Shown here in pieces: positions 35,998-45,910 of a stretch of DNA of 64,000 bases; within the stretch, counting starts at the first letter, position 1, and every line of letters starts with the position of its first letter. This DNA is from Chryseobacterium carnipullorum (lineage in GTDB: Bacteria > Bacteroidota > Bacteroidia > Flavobacteriales > Weeksellaceae): NCBI RefSeq assembly GCF_900142785.1, contig NZ_FRCD01000007.1, positions 62,001 through 126,000 of the forward strand, written 5' to 3'. The notes beneath the pieces were generated by a model. That model was given only the letters and a program-made list of their open reading frames with translations. It ran no database searches and had not been told where the DNA came from. Position numbers and translations under genes: made by a program.

Positions 35998-37290
35998 TTG
36001 AATTTTACAGACCTAAACTTAATAGAACCTATTGCAAAAGCAATTCAGGAACAGGGTTATACGAACCCTACGCCCATTCAGGAGAGATCAATCCCTGAAA
36101 TCTTAAAAGGTAGCGACTTTTTAGGATGTGCACAGACAGGAACAGGAAAGACAGCGGCGTTTGCTATTCCTATTCTGCAGAATTTATCAAAAAGCAAGAC
36201 CAAAAACAACCATATAAAAGCCCTGATCTTAACGCCGACAAGAGAACTTGCCATCCAGATCGAGGAAAATATTAATGCATACGGAAAATACCTTCCGCTA
36301 AAACAACTCGTTATTTTCGGAGGGGTAAAGCAGGGAAATCAGGAAGCTGCTCTCAGAAGAGGCATCGATATCCTGGTAGCAACCCCCGGAAGACTTCTTG
36401 ATTTTATCGCACAGGGTATTATCAGCCTTAAGAACATTGAAATCTTTGTTCTTGATGAAGCAGACAGAATGCTGGATATGGGTTTTGTACATGATGTAAA
36501 AAGAGTGATTAAACTTCTTCCACAAAGAAGACAGACTTTATTCTTTTCAGCAACAATGCCTTCTGAGATCCAGAAACTGGCTGATTCTATCTTAAATAAT
36601 CCTGTCAAGGTAGAAGTCACTCCGGTTTCTTCTACTGCTGAAACCATTAAACAGTCGGTTTATTTTGTAGATAAAGAAAATAAGCTGGACCTTCTTTCTC
36701 ATATTCTGGAGAATGATATTTCAGATTCTGTACTGGTATTTTCCAGAACAAAACACGGTGCCGACAAAATAGCGAGAAAGCTGCAGAAAGATAATATCTC
36801 AGCAGAAGCGATTCACGGGAACAAATCTCAAAATGCGAGACAGAATGCCCTGAATAATTTTAAGAACGGAAAAACAAGGATTCTGGTCGCTACAGACATC
36901 GCGGCAAGAGGTATTGATATTGACGAACTGAAATATGTAATCAATTTTGAACTTTCCGACGTTTCTGAAACCTATGTTCACAGAATCGGAAGAACGGGAA
37001 GAGCCGGAGCAGAAGGATCTTCCATCTCTTTTGTAGACAGTCTTGATCTTCTAAATTTAAGAAATACGGAGAAACTGATCGGGAAAAAAATTCCTGTGAT
37101 CAAGGAACATCCTTTCCATACGGATAATCTGGTAGCTCAGAAAAGAGACTCAAACAACAAGCCTATGGCCGCTGGCGGTGACAGAAGACCCAGGTCTCCG
37201 AAGCCTCAGAATAACAGCAATAAGCCTGCTGGAAGTACTCCTACAGCGTTCAAAAAACCTAAGAATAAGAATTTCACAAGAAAAAAATAA
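35998..37290 (+). CDS. DEAD-box RNA helicase (RhlE-like)
   Basis: 430 aa from TTG at 35998 (reads [16 protein letters not shown], which fits the usual family start MNFTDLNL); a TTG at 35959 would add 13 odd residues. Motifs in order: Q-motif [17 protein letters not shown], Ia [66 protein letters not shown] basic, Asn/Lys-rich tail ends the protein ([20 protein letters not shown]). ATP-dependent RNA unwinding in ribosome assembly or mRNA turnover, often cold-linked. Terminated at 37299-37325. Confidence 0.94.
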   Translation: MNFTDLNLIEPIAKAIQEQGYTNPTPIQERSIPEILKGSDFLGCAQTGTGKTAAFAIPILQNLSKSKTKNNHIKALILTPTRELAIQIEENINAYGKYLPLKQLVIFGGVKQGNQEAALRRGIDILVATPGRLLDFIAQGIISLKNIEIFVLDEADRMLDMGFVHDVKRVIKLLPQRRQTLFFSATMPSEIQKLADSILNNPVKVEVTPVSSTAETIKQSVYFVDKENKLDLLSHILENDISDSVLVFSRTKHGADKIARKLQKDNISAEAIHGNKSQNARQNALNNFKNGKTRILVATDIAARGIDIDELKYVINFELSDVSETYVHRIGRTGRAGAEGSSISFVDSLDLLNLRNTEKLIGKKIPVIKEHPFHTDNLVAQKRDSNNKPMAAGGDRRPRSPKPQNNSNKPAGSTPTAFKKPKNKNFTRKK

Positions 37291-37298
37291 TAGCAAAG

Positions 37299-37325
37299 CC
37301 CTTTCGATTGAAAGGGTTTTTTTTT
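37299..37325 (+). terminator. Intrinsic terminator of the DEAD-box gene
   Basis: 7-bp stem CCCTTTC/GAAAGGG with a 4-nt loop, followed by nine T. Confidence 0.85.
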
Positions 37326-37501
37326 ATGTCGTATTGAATGACTTATCCTAAATTCGCTTATTTAATTGTGAAAAGTATTATGGGCTGATTTCTTTTCTAT
37401 TCTTAAAGTAAAAATACTGTAGTAATACTAACTAAATCCTCCATAGCAATATAATTTCAACTCTTTCAAAATATTCATCCAGCGTATTTTTTAACGCTTA
37501 C

Positions 37502-38275
37502 TTATTTTTCACCGTCTCCAAACAGCTTACATGCATTTTCCGTAGTGATTCTGTCAATTTCTGTAAAGTCTTTCCCATAAATATTCACCAGCTTTCCGGC
37601 GACAAGATCCAGATATGAACTTTCATTTCTTTTTCCTCTGTGTGGAACCGGAGCCAAATAAGGTGAATCCGTTTCCAGAACGATCTTTTCCAAAGGAATT
37701 TCATTCAGAAACTGATCGATCTTTCCGTTTTTAAAGGTCACCACTCCTCCTATTCCCAATATGAAATTGAGATCTATTGCGTGTTTCGCTTGCTCCAAAT
37801 CTCCTGAAAAGCAATGGAAAATACCGCGAAGTTTTGGATGTTTTTTTCTTTCCAGCACCTCGAAGGTTTCATCAAAGCTTTCTCTGGTATGGATCACAAT
37901 AGGAAGATCCTTTTTGATAGCCCAGTCAATTTGCTGTTCAAAAGCTTTAACCTGGATATCCAATGTTGTTTTATCCCAGTAAAGATCGATCCCGATCTCC
38001 CCTATCGCTGGAAAATTTCTTTCATCCAGATAATTCTTAACAATTTCAAGTTCCTTTTCCCACGATTCAGGTTTTACATAGCAAGGGTGAAGTCCCATCA
38101 TGGAAATAATTTGCCCCGGATATTCTGCTTCCAGTTGAAGCATTTTTCCATGGGATTCGGAATCAATCGCAGGAAGGTAAAACTTTGTGATTCCTTTATC
38201 TACAGCCCTTTGAATGGCTTCTTTTCTATCTTCATCAAATTCCTCTGCGTATAAATGGGTATGGGTATCAATCAT
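37502..38275 (-). CDS. TatD-family metal-dependent hydrolase
   Basis: 257 aa. Metal-dependent DNase family of the amidohydrolase fold: metal site IDTHTHLYAEEF at the N-terminus, GEIGIDLYWDKT, PIVIHTRESFDETF, GIFHCFSGD, and ETDSPYLAPVPHRGKRNES, a near-exact TatD signature. It is the last gene of a GSCFA - DUF4269 - TatD run on the minus strand (4-bp gap to DUF4269). Confidence 0.94.
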   Translation of the reverse strand: MIDTHTHLYAEEFDEDRKEAIQRAVDKGITKFYLPAIDSESHGKMLQLEAEYPGQIISMMGLHPCYVKPESWEKELEIVKNYLDERNFPAIGEIGIDLYWDKTTLDIQVKAFEQQIDWAIKKDLPIVIHTRESFDETFEVLERKKHPKLRGIFHCFSGDLEQAKHAIDLNFILGIGGVVTFKNGKIDQFLNEIPLEKIVLETDSPYLAPVPHRGKRNESSYLDLVAGKLVNIYGKDFTEIDRITTENACKLFGDGEK

Positions 38276-38279
38276 TTTT

Positions 38280-38807
38280 TTAAAATTTCAACAGATCTTC
38301 ATAAGGGTTTTCCAAATTCATCAACAGCCCAAAGGCCGGCTCAGTTTTAATTCCCTGTTTCTTTAATTCTATTATTTTATGTCTAAATTCTTCTCCTTTT
38401 TCCTGTAATATTCTATGCTCGGCCAACATGTGACGGTACGCATTCTGTTGAAGTGATGGCTTATTCTGTCCGAAAATTTCGATCTTAAATTCTTCCAGCC
38501 TGAAATTCAGAACAATGCTGTTTTCTTCATGAACAATAATATTCTCTATGGTTACATCCCCATCTGCCGGAATTAATTTACCCGATTTGATATCATCCAG
38601 AAAATCTTCTTTAAACTGAAGATCTACTTGACAGATGATGTCCAGATCACTGCTTTCAACGTCGATCCCGATAGGAATTGTTCCTGCCAAAACAGGAGAA
38701 TAGGTTTTTAATTTCTCAAAAACCTTATATTGTTCAAGAACTTCGTAAGCTCTTTTCTGTCTTTCACTTCCTGATTTCAGATAATTGAGATTCGTAAAAT
38801 CAATCAT
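38280..38807 (-). CDS. DUF4269 (nucleotidyltransferase-like) protein
   Basis: 175 aa. The N-terminal part has LAGTIPIGIDVESSDLDIICQV, in which G-T-x-P and the D-L-D-I pair look like the metal-binding triad of minimal nucleotidyltransferases. The remainder is helical (QNAYRHMLAEHRILQEKGEE). DUF4269 is a conserved protein of Bacteroidota and Firmicutes with unproven activity. It overlaps GSCFA by 8 bp upstream and is 4 bp from tatD. Confidence 0.85.
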   Translation of the reverse strand: MIDFTNLNYLKSGSERQKRAYEVLEQYKVFEKLKTYSPVLAGTIPIGIDVESSDLDIICQVDLQFKEDFLDDIKSGKLIPADGDVTIENIIVHEENSIVLNFRLEEFKIEIFGQNKPSLQQNAYRHMLAEHRILQEKGEEFRHKIIELKKQGIKTEPAFGLLMNLENPYEDLLKF

Positions 38808-39759
38808 TTGAAAAAATTTTATGTCTTACTTTTCCTCTCTGAAGTTCAATTCTTTCGTTCAGTTTTTCTCTAAATTCTATATATTTCGGATCTTTTTCAT
38901 CATCTGTCCTGTGTTCAAGTGCTTTATTGATCTTAAAATTCTCTTTGATAAAACTTTTAGTCTCATCTGAGAAATAAGATTCTCCAAACTTATCGAATAT
39001 ATAACTGACAGCCTGTGAAGTAGGATGAATCATATCTTCTTTATAAAAGCGATAGTCCCGAAGGTCATCCATTATTATTTCATAAACAGGAAGATAATGG
39101 CAGTTTTCAAGCTGCGAAACCGACTCATGAACAGCTGTAATGAGTTTAGATTTACTCAGTTGATTTTCAATCATCCCATCCTTTGTATGACGCACCGGCG
39201 AAACTGTGAACAGAATCTGTACATCATCACGGCAGATATCTTTCAGGTTTAAAACCGTATTATAGATCGAATCCGTAAGCTCCTGATGAGACAGTAGTCT
39301 TTTTTGAAAAAATTTCTGTGGAATTTTATGGCAATTGGCAGCCAGTTTTTTCTTGGGAATAAATTCATAAATAAATGAAGTTCCGTAGGTAATGATTACC
39401 CAACCTGCATCCTGAAGAAAATTGTTCCCTACTTCTATTCCTGTATTGATTTTATCCAGGGTCTGATGAATATATCGGGTATCAAAACTGCTGTGATGGT
39501 CCAGTGAAATAAATTCTTCATTAAAAGTAATCAGTTCCTCCTCCTCATAGAACTCCGAATCGTGAAGCCTTTTCACCGCATTGCTGATCGAAAAAGGATT
39601 AAAAATGGTTCCAAATGGATTATTAACCGTCTGAAGCTGCCCCTGTCCCAACAAATCTGTCATTTCTGAAGCAAAACACGACCCTATTGAAAATATTTTA
39701 TCTTCAACATCAATCTTTTTCTCTGACTTGGGTATGTCAACTTCGGTTCTGAATTTCAT
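38800..39759 (-). CDS. GSCFA-domain protein
   Basis: 319 aa. The name-giving motif IGSCFASEM is near residue 27, followed by NPFGTIFNPFSISNAV, GWVIITYGTSFIYE, ILFTVSPVRHTKDGM and a late MIHPTSQAVSYIFDKF. This order (Ser near the start, His in D-x-x-H-P-like region at the end) fits a SGNH/GDSL-type hydrolase fold. The substrate is unknown. First gene of the GSCFA-DUF4269-tatD group. Confidence 0.92.
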   Translation of the reverse strand: MKFRTEVDIPKSEKKIDVEDKIFSIGSCFASEMTDLLGQGQLQTVNNPFGTIFNPFSISNAVKRLHDSEFYEEEELITFNEEFISLDHHSSFDTRYIHQTLDKINTGIEVGNNFLQDAGWVIITYGTSFIYEFIPKKKLAANCHKIPQKFFQKRLLSHQELTDSIYNTVLNLKDICRDDVQILFTVSPVRHTKDGMIENQLSKSKLITAVHESVSQLENCHYLPVYEIIMDDLRDYRFYKEDMIHPTSQAVSYIFDKFGESYFSDETKSFIKENFKINKALEHRTDDEKDPKYIEFREKLNERIELQRGKVRHKIFSND

Positions 39760-39764
39760 TGTTT

Positions 39765-39831
39765 AGGTAGCAGATAATAGGTAGAAGGTGGCAGGCAGTC
39801 GTCAATCTATCAAACCTACAACCTGCTACCT
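39765..39831. repeat. Degenerate repeat with inverted ends upstream of GSCFA
   Basis: AGGTAGCAG at 39765-39773 is the inverse of CTGCTACCT at 39823-39831; between them are variants of ggtagaaggtggcagg. A non-coding gap between two minus-strand genes. Confidence 0.45.
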
Positions 39832-39847
39832 CTTACTTATCATCTTA

Positions 39848-40819
39848 TTAGCTCTCTCTTCTTAACAGATAATTTGCCAGTTCAGCGAAAGGTTTTTTCT
39901 TCTCTTCAGGAATATTGATTTTCGCCAGATAGCTCTGTCCGATCTCATTGTGTTTTTCGATCAGGCGCAATGCTTTCTCGTCTACTTTGGTTCTTCTGAA
40001 GATCTTTTCAACACCGTATACTTTATCGATGTTATCGGTCTTTTTGCCATACCAGTGATCCAGTTCTTTTCTTTCTTCTTCCGTCGCATGTTCTCTGGCT
40101 AAAAGGTAAAGAATCGTTTTTTTATTTTCATAGATATCTCCGGCATGTTTTTTTCCAAACTGAGCCTGGTCTCCGAATACATCAAGATAATCGTCCATAA
40201 TCTGGAAAGCGATACCAATGTGTTTTCCGAAGTTGAAAATAGCCTTGGCATCTTTAAAATTAGCTTTTGCAATAAGCGCTCCTATTTCAAAAGACGATGC
40301 ACTCAGAACCCCTGTTTTATAGGTAATCATTCTGATGTAATCATCATAGGTAACGTCTTCCTGAGTTTCAAAATTGATATCATACTGCTGACCTTCACAC
40401 AGCAGAAGTCCGGTATGGGTAAAGATTCTGATACAGGCTTTGAAAATCTCAGGCTCAAGATCTTCAAAAAACTTATAAGCCTTCAGCATCAATCCATCTC
40501 CGGAAAGAATTCCTACATTGATCCCATGTAACGTATGGATCGTAGGTTTATTTCTTCTTAAAGGAGCTTCATCCATAATATCATCATGGATCAGGGTAAA
40601 GTTATGGAAAAACTCGATCGCCAGTGCCGGTTTTATAGCCTGTCTGAGATCTCCGCCGAACAGGTCGCAGGCCATCAATACCATAATAGGACGAAGACGC
40701 TTTCCACCGTGGGAAATGATATAGTTCATCGGATCATAAAGTTCCGCAGGCTTGTCTTTGAAAGTATACTTAGTGATGGCATCAGCAACGATCTGCTGGT
40801 ATCTGTCTAAAAATTCCAT
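39848..40819 (-). CDS. Polyprenyl (trans-isoprenyl) diphosphate synthase
   Basis: 323 aa. First Asp-rich motif HDDIMDEAPLRRNKPT (FARM) near residue 80, with GGKRLRPIMVLMA before it, and the second motif FQIMDDYLDVFGD (SARM) near 210, followed by KKHAGDIYENKKT. Condenses IPP units onto an allylic diphosphate; two residues before FARM bear on chain length, but the exact product (FPP, GGPP or longer) is not decided here. Has its own promoter (40838-40845). Confidence 0.93.
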   Translation of the reverse strand: MEFLDRYQQIVADAITKYTFKDKPAELYDPMNYIISHGGKRLRPIMVLMACDLFGGDLRQAIKPALAIEFFHNFTLIHDDIMDEAPLRRNKPTIHTLHGINVGILSGDGLMLKAYKFFEDLEPEIFKACIRIFTHTGLLLCEGQQYDINFETQEDVTYDDYIRMITYKTGVLSASSFEIGALIAKANFKDAKAIFNFGKHIGIAFQIMDDYLDVFGDQAQFGKKHAGDIYENKKTILYLLAREHATEEERKELDHWYGKKTDNIDKVYGVEKIFRRTKVDEKALRLIEKHNEIGQSYLAKINIPEEKKKPFAELANYLLRRES

Positions 40820-40837
40820 AAAATCTTATAATTTGAA

Positions 40838-40872
40838 CAAAAATACAATTTTTCGAGGCTTTATAAAACAAA
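40838..40872 (-). promoter_or_regulatory. Promoter of the polyprenyl synthase gene
   Basis: Minus-strand TATTTTTG (40845-40838), 18 nt before the ATG; a TTTG at 40872-40869 lies 23 nt upstream, within the range seen in flavobacteria. The TTTG overlaps the T-run of the Pit terminator. Confidence 0.5.
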
Positions 40873-40898
40873 AAACTTTGCCCCGGAGGACAAAGTTT
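40873..40898 (-). terminator. Terminator of the phosphate transport genes
   Basis: 8-bp stem AAACTTTG/CAAAGTTT with a 10-nt loop; on the minus strand followed by TTTTTTGTTTT. Confidence 0.75.
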
Positions 40899-40922
40899 GT
40901 ATTTATAATTTCAACTTTTATC

Positions 40923-42065
40923 TTAAGTCAGAAATGTTACGGCAAGATAAGTAATTCCTGCAACAATTGCTGAAATAGGAATCGTCAATACCCAAGCCCA
41001 AAGCAGACTTACGGTAATTCCCCATCTCACGGCAGATATTCTTTTTGTTAATCCTACCCCGATAATAGAACCGGTAATGGTATGCGTAGTCGATACAGGA
41101 ATACCAAAATGGTCAGTAATGAATAAGGTGATTGCTCCGGCAGTTTCAGCACTTACTCCTTCTAGTGAAGTTACTTTTGTAATTTTAGTTCCCATTGTTT
41201 TAATGATCTTCCAGCCACCACTCATGGTACCTAAGGCAATCGCAATGAAAGAAACCAGAGGAACCCAGATGTAATGTTGCGCGAAATAATCGAAACGGGC
41301 TGCCGATGCAATATTAAGATAAACAGGATCCTGAAGCATATTCACGTGATAATAGATCATCGCAGCTCCAATAATACCCATTACTTTCTGTGCATCATTC
41401 AAACCGTGTCCTAAACTGAACAAAGCTGAAGAAGCGAGCTGTAATCTCTTAAATGATTTATCTGCTTTATACGGATTCGATCTTTTATAAAGATGAACAA
41501 TAATTAAAGTGATAATGATTGAAATAATCATCCCAATAATCGGAGCCATAAAAATGAACAGGAAAATAGGAATTACTTTATCAAATTTAACAACACTTTG
41601 CTGGGTAACCTGATAGCATGCAGCTTTAAAGGTTTCCCATGTTCCCAAATGAGGTTGAGTAGCCACAACTTCGTGATAATCCATCATAAAAGCATGCATT
41701 AAGGCTGCTCCCAGAAATCCACCGATCAAAGTGTGTGATGATGATGAAGGAATCCCAAACCACCATGTTAAAAGGTTCCAGGCAATCGCAGCGATAAGTC
41801 CTGAGAATATTACTTCTAATGTAATAAAGTTTTCATTAACCGTCTTGGCAATCGTATTTCCAATTTTAAATTCTCCAATAATGTAAGCAGCAATAAAGAA
41901 AGCGGCAAAGTTCCAGAGAGCTGCCCAAAGTACAGCCTGGAATGGAGTTAAAACTTTTGTAGAAACGATCGTCGCGATTGAATTGGCGGCATCATGAAAA
42001 CCATTGATATAATCGAAAATTAAAGCCAGTGCAATAATAACTATTAGTAAAATCGGAAATTCCAT
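40923..42065 (-). CDS. Inorganic phosphate transporter (Pit family)
   Basis: 380 aa with about ten membrane helices and two inverted repeats. The family signatures occur once in each half: FDYINGFHDAANSIATIVST at ~20 and FSLGHGLNDAQKVMGIIGAA at ~215, with FGIPSSSSHTLIGG and FGIPVSTTHTITGS. A low-affinity proton- or cation-driven phosphate (metal-phosphate) importer of the inner membrane. Cotranscribed with DUF47 (12-bp gap). Confidence 0.95.
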   Translation of the reverse strand: MEFPILLIVIIALALIFDYINGFHDAANSIATIVSTKVLTPFQAVLWAALWNFAAFFIAAYIIGEFKIGNTIAKTVNENFITLEVIFSGLIAAIAWNLLTWWFGIPSSSSHTLIGGFLGAALMHAFMMDYHEVVATQPHLGTWETFKAACYQVTQQSVVKFDKVIPIFLFIFMAPIIGMIISIIITLIIVHLYKRSNPYKADKSFKRLQLASSALFSLGHGLNDAQKVMGIIGAAMIYYHVNMLQDPVYLNIASAARFDYFAQHYIWVPLVSFIAIALGTMSGGWKIIKTMGTKITKVTSLEGVSAETAGAITLFITDHFGIPVSTTHTITGSIIGVGLTKRISAVRWGITVSLLWAWVLTIPISAIVAGITYLAVTFLT

Positions 42066-42077
42066 TTGTTATTTTGT

Positions 42078-42716
42078 TTAGGCGTATTTAATCATGATGT
42101 TCTCAATAGTATTGGCAACATCTTCTGCCTTATCGGTTACTATTTCAAGATAATTAAGTACAGATGAAACTTTGATAATATTAATCGCATCATTGGTTTC
42201 AAATAAATCTACCATTGAATTGGACAGCAGGTCATCTGCAATGTTTTCAATAGAGTTTACCTTGATACAAGCTTCTTTTACCTGGTCCATATTCTTGAAA
42301 CCTTTAAGGTTTTTCATCGCATTCTGAATCTCAAGACAAGCTTTGTGGATCAGAAGTGAGAAATCCGAATAAGCCTTCATTTCAGGAGATTTATACAGGA
42401 AAATATATTTTGTAGAAGCATAGATGTAATCGGCGATATCATCAAGTCCTGTTGCCAGTGTGTGGATATCTTCACGATCGAAAGGTGTAATGAAGTTTTT
42501 CCCTAGTTCAACGAAGATCTCATGTGTAAGCTCATCATTTTTATGCTCATAGTCACTCATTCTTTTTAACATCGTATCATCGTTAAGATCGAAATCTTTG
42601 ATGCCATTGTTAAAGTCTTCAGACATTGCAACTAAGTTTTCAGTTACTTTTTCAAAAAGTACAAAGAAAATTTTATCCTTCGGTTGAAAAGCGTGGAAAA
42701 TATTACCAATTCCCAT
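42078..42716 (-). CDS. DUF47 (PhoU-like) phosphate transport regulator
   Basis: 212 aa from the ATG at 42716 (MGIGNIFHAFQPKDKIFF); a longer version from 42782 has 22 extra residues not typical of the family. All-helical, PhoU-like: YEHKNDELTHEIFVELGKNF then TPFDREDIHTLATGLDDIAD, a D-x-x-x-D metal-binding pattern. DUF47 proteins are nearly always encoded with Pit transporters and are thought to gate them. Confidence 0.92.
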   Translation of the reverse strand: MGIGNIFHAFQPKDKIFFVLFEKVTENLVAMSEDFNNGIKDFDLNDDTMLKRMSDYEHKNDELTHEIFVELGKNFITPFDREDIHTLATGLDDIADYIYASTKYIFLYKSPEMKAYSDFSLLIHKACLEIQNAMKNLKGFKNMDQVKEACIKVNSIENIADDLLSNSMVDLFETNDAINIIKVSSVLNYLEIVTDKAEDVANTIENIMIKYA

Positions 42717-42822
42717 TTTTATGTATTTATAATTTGAGTGCAAATTTCCTAAAAAAGGATTTGCCCTGAAACTATATAACATTAAGTTTTGTTAACATTC
42801 GATTAATGCCTGATTATCAAAT

Positions 42823-42848
42823 AAAAAAACCGGCTTTTAGCCGGTTTT
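42823..42848 (-). terminator. Terminator of the second DEAD-box gene
   Basis: 10-bp stem AAAACCGGCT/AGCCGGTTTT with a 3-nt loop, followed on the minus strand by TTTTTTT. It lies 19 bp after the helicase stop. Confidence 0.85.
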
Positions 42849-42866
42849 ATATGATATTGAGATGCC

Positions 42867-44582
42867 TTAGTTTGCTACTTCAGCTCTCATTTCTTTTCCT
42901 TTAAATTTCATTGAAGGAATATTGCTCATTACATTTTCTGAGAAAGATTTCTCCACTTCAAAGAAGGAGAATTTTTCTAAGATTTCAATATCACCGATTT
43001 CAGCTCTTTTTTTGCTTTTTCCGGCAGTAGCTTTATTGATGATTTCTAAAACATCAAGCTTTTTCAATTGATCTTTTTTCCCAAGGTTGAAGAAGAATCT
43101 TACCATGTTTTCGTCCTTTCTTCTAGGTTTTCCGCCACGGTCTCTGCTATCTCTGCTTCCTCTTACGTCACGGTCTCCACGGTCACGATCTCTTCCTCTA
43201 TCGCGGTCCCTTCCTCTATCTCTGTCTCTTCTTGAATAATCATCATCTCTGCTGCTGAACTTTTGATCAACAAGATCATGCTTATCTTTGTAATACAAAG
43301 CAAGGTCTTTTAACTGGAACTGCAATAGTTTGTGTACCAATTCTTCTTTTGTAAACGCACTCAGATCCGGAATTAAGCTATCATTGAATTCAAAGATATC
43401 TTCTTCGTGTTCCGTAAATAATTTTTCAAAAACACCTTCCACCTGAGCTTTGATAATATCTTCACCTGTTGGAATGAATTTTTCTACAATATCGATTTTC
43501 GTTGTAGATTTTATCTGCTTCAGTTTTCTGCTTTCTTCAGGTTTAATTAAAGAAATTGAAATACCATCTTTTCCTGCTCTACCGGTTCTTCCACTTCTGT
43601 GAACGAATACTTCCGGATCATCAGGTAAAGAATAATGGATAACGTGCGTCAGAGAGTTTACATCCAAACCTCTTGCTGCAACGTCTGTCGCTACAAGGAT
43701 ATCAATATTTTTCAGTCTGAATTTCTTCATCACTGTATCTCTCTGTGCCTGAGAAAGATCTCCGTGAAGTGCATCAGCTGCATAGCCATTCTGCATCAGG
43801 AAATCTGCCACCTCCTGAGTTTCCATTCTTGTTCTACAGAACAAAATAGAATACTGGTTCGGGTTGGCATCAATTAATCTCTTAAGAGCTTCTTTTTTCT
43901 GACGGTATCCTACTACGTAATATTCGTGCTTGATGTTCTTCTTAACTTCGTTAATAGAACCCACAGAAATACGGTGTGGAGTCGTAAGATAATTTTTAGA
44001 AATTCTTTCCACTTCTTTATTCATCGTCGCCGAGAACAAGAAAGTTTGCTTTGTATCTGGTGTTTCTCTCAGAATCGTTTCCAACTCATCTTTGAAACCC
44101 ATTGAAAGCATTTCATCAGCTTCGTCTAAAACTAACCAATGAATAGCAGAAAAATCAAGTGCTTTTCTGTTGATAAGGTCGATTACTCTCCCTGGAGTAC
44201 CTACAATAATTTGCGGCTTGTCCTTTAAAGAACGAATCTGATCCATAATACTACTTCCACCGTAAACCGCTGTGGTTTTGATGTCTTTCATGTACTTGGA
44301 GTAATTTTTTATGTCTTTAGAAATCTGAAGACATAGTTCCCGTGTCGGACAAAGCACCAAAAATTGGATTTTGCGACTCGTTTCGTCAATCATATCCAAA
44401 ATCGGAAGCGAAAACGCTGCTGTTTTGCCTGTCCCTGTCTGCGCAAGTGCGATCAAATCGCGAATATCTGAAAGAATGAAAGGGATAGTCTGTTTTTGGA
44501 TTTCTGTCGGGCTTTCGTAACCCAGTTCGCCAATTGCCTTAAGGATGTCAGGACTTAAATTGGACTCCGTAAATAAATTCAT
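42867..44582 (-). CDS. DEAD-box RNA helicase with DbpA-type RNA-binding domain
   Basis: 571 aa. Helicase core residues ~1-370: Q-motif [78 protein letters not shown] stretch of about 40 residues of Arg/Asp repeats (RDRGRDRDRGRDRDRGDRD) follows near 450-490, then a C-terminal DbpA/CsdA-type RNA-binding domain (MVRFFFNLGKKDQLKKLDVL). This layout fits DeaD/CsdA-like proteins that act in 50S assembly. A TATCTTTG box lies 20 nt upstream. Confidence 0.95.
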   Translation of the reverse strand: MNLFTESNLSPDILKAIGELGYESPTEIQKQTIPFILSDIRDLIALAQTGTGKTAAFSLPILDMIDETSRKIQFLVLCPTRELCLQISKDIKNYSKYMKDIKTTAVYGGSSIMDQIRSLKDKPQIIVGTPGRVIDLINRKALDFSAIHWLVLDEADEMLSMGFKDELETILRETPDTKQTFLFSATMNKEVERISKNYLTTPHRISVGSINEVKKNIKHEYYVVGYRQKKEALKRLIDANPNQYSILFCRTRMETQEVADFLMQNGYAADALHGDLSQAQRDTVMKKFRLKNIDILVATDVAARGLDVNSLTHVIHYSLPDDPEVFVHRSGRTGRAGKDGISISLIKPEESRKLKQIKSTTKIDIVEKFIPTGEDIIKAQVEGVFEKLFTEHEEDIFEFNDSLIPDLSAFTKEELVHKLLQFQLKDLALYYKDKHDLVDQKFSSRDDDYSRRDRDRGRDRDRGRDRDRGDRDVRGSRDSRDRGGKPRRKDENMVRFFFNLGKKDQLKKLDVLEIINKATAGKSKKRAEIGDIEILEKFSFFEVEKSFSENVMSNIPSMKFKGKEMRAEVAN

Positions 44583-44602
44583 TAAATATTTTAAAATTTT
44601 TG

Positions 44603-44610
44603 CAAAGATA
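44603..44610 (-). promoter_or_regulatory. -7 box (TATCTTTG) of the second DEAD-box gene
   Basis: TAnnTTTG match on the minus strand, 20 nt before the ATG. Confidence 0.5.
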
Positions 44611-45206
44611 CAACAAATATTTGGTTTGTTTTTGAATAAAGTTTTAAATATGTAAACTTTAATTCAGAATCCTTTAATATATTTTTAATTTTTAAAAAAT
44701 TAAATCCAAAAAAACAGGTCTTACATTAAAAACATGCTAAACATTATTTTTTTTTATTAAATTACATTGATTTTTTCTGTATTATTTATGAATTTTCAAA
44801 AATATCACCATGAAACGCAAAATTTACTTTTAAAATCTCATTTATTATCATGAGAACATTTCCAGTATCCATGGTTACATTTCAAGATTTACTCATGTGT
44901 TGACTGGGCGCAATTTATCGCTTATTTGAAGCTTATTCAAAGTTAGTATTATTTTCTCCAAACTGTACGATACCATCTTTTTTTTATTGGATTCCTCTCA
45001 TTTTAGCCTCTTTTTCAAAATTTAATTTTAAAATTCACACCTCATTGGATCCAATTTGCATACTGAATTTCACAATTTTCATCCATGAAATCTGTCTACT
45101 TCATTAAGCATAAAAACAGTACCCTCATCACTTAATTTTGGTCATCATAAGTTTATTTTTTAACTTGGTTCAATAGAACACCCTCTTACATTAAATTTCC
45201 AAAAGT
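44611..45206. other. AT-rich intergenic region, no gene seen
   Basis: About 600 bp between divergent genes with long A/T runs and no ORF with coding character. No tRNA-like or known riboswitch fold was recognised. A cold-shock-type 5' leader of the DEAD-box mRNA cannot be excluded. Confidence 0.6.
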
Positions 45207-45878
45207 ATGATTACCATCAAACCAGAAACCCTGACATTTTTAAAAGATCTGACCCAGAATAACAACCGCGAATGGTTCAATGAAAATAAAAATCTTTATA
45301 CGGAATCGCAGGAAAACGTCATTGCTTTTCTGGACGAACTGATCAAAGAAATGGCAGAATTCGATGAAGAACTGGGGAAAATTGACGGCAAAAAATCATT
45401 GTTCAGAATTTATCGTGATACGAGATTTTCAAAAGATAAAATACCGTACAAAACCAATTTCGGTGCTTCTTTAGGAATGGGAAAAGGAAGCCACAAAGCT
45501 GGTTATTATCTTCATATAGAACCCGGGAAGTCTTTTCTGGCCGGAGGTGCTTATATGCCGGAATCTTCCGTTCTGAAAGAAGTACGAAAAGAAATTTCGT
45601 TGTATGGCGAGGATTTCCTCAAGATCATCAGTCAGAAAGAGTTTAAAAAGCATTTCCCGGAACTGGATCAGGACGACAAACTGAAAAAAATTCCTCAGGG
45701 ATTTGAAAAGGAAGATCCGATGGGAGAATATTTAAAGCTTAAAAGTTTCATCGTCCTTTACCATTTAAAAGATGAAGAAGTTTTAGATAAAAATGCGGTG
45801 AAAAATATGACGAAGATTTTTAACCTGATGAAACCTTTCAATGATTTCCTCAACACTCCCCTCACTTTGAATTTGTAA
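45207..45878 (+). CDS. DUF2461 domain-containing protein
   Basis: 223 aa. DUF2461 (TIGR02453) signatures: LTFLKDLTQNNNREWFNENK at the N-terminus, SLFRIYRDTRFSKDKIPYKT, and AGYYLHIEPGKSFLAGGAYM with a mid-protein RKEISLYG. Cytoplasmic; function unknown although the family is widespread. Single gene; the downstream gap holds a large inverted repeat. Confidence 0.92.
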   Translation: MITIKPETLTFLKDLTQNNNREWFNENKNLYTESQENVIAFLDELIKEMAEFDEELGKIDGKKSLFRIYRDTRFSKDKIPYKTNFGASLGMGKGSHKAGYYLHIEPGKSFLAGGAYMPESSVLKEVRKEISLYGEDFLKIISQKEFKKHFPELDQDDKLKKIPQGFEKEDPMGEYLKLKSFIVLYHLKDEEVLDKNAVKNMTKIFNLMKPFNDFLNTPLTLNL

Positions 45879-45910
45879 CAATAGCAACAGTCGTATCGAA
45901 ATAAAAAAAT

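Noticed and set aside
44611..45206. Possible small RNA or gene in the 600-bp AT-rich gap
   Set aside because: No coding bias, no tRNA arms and no clear terminator; I can only say nothing is recognised.
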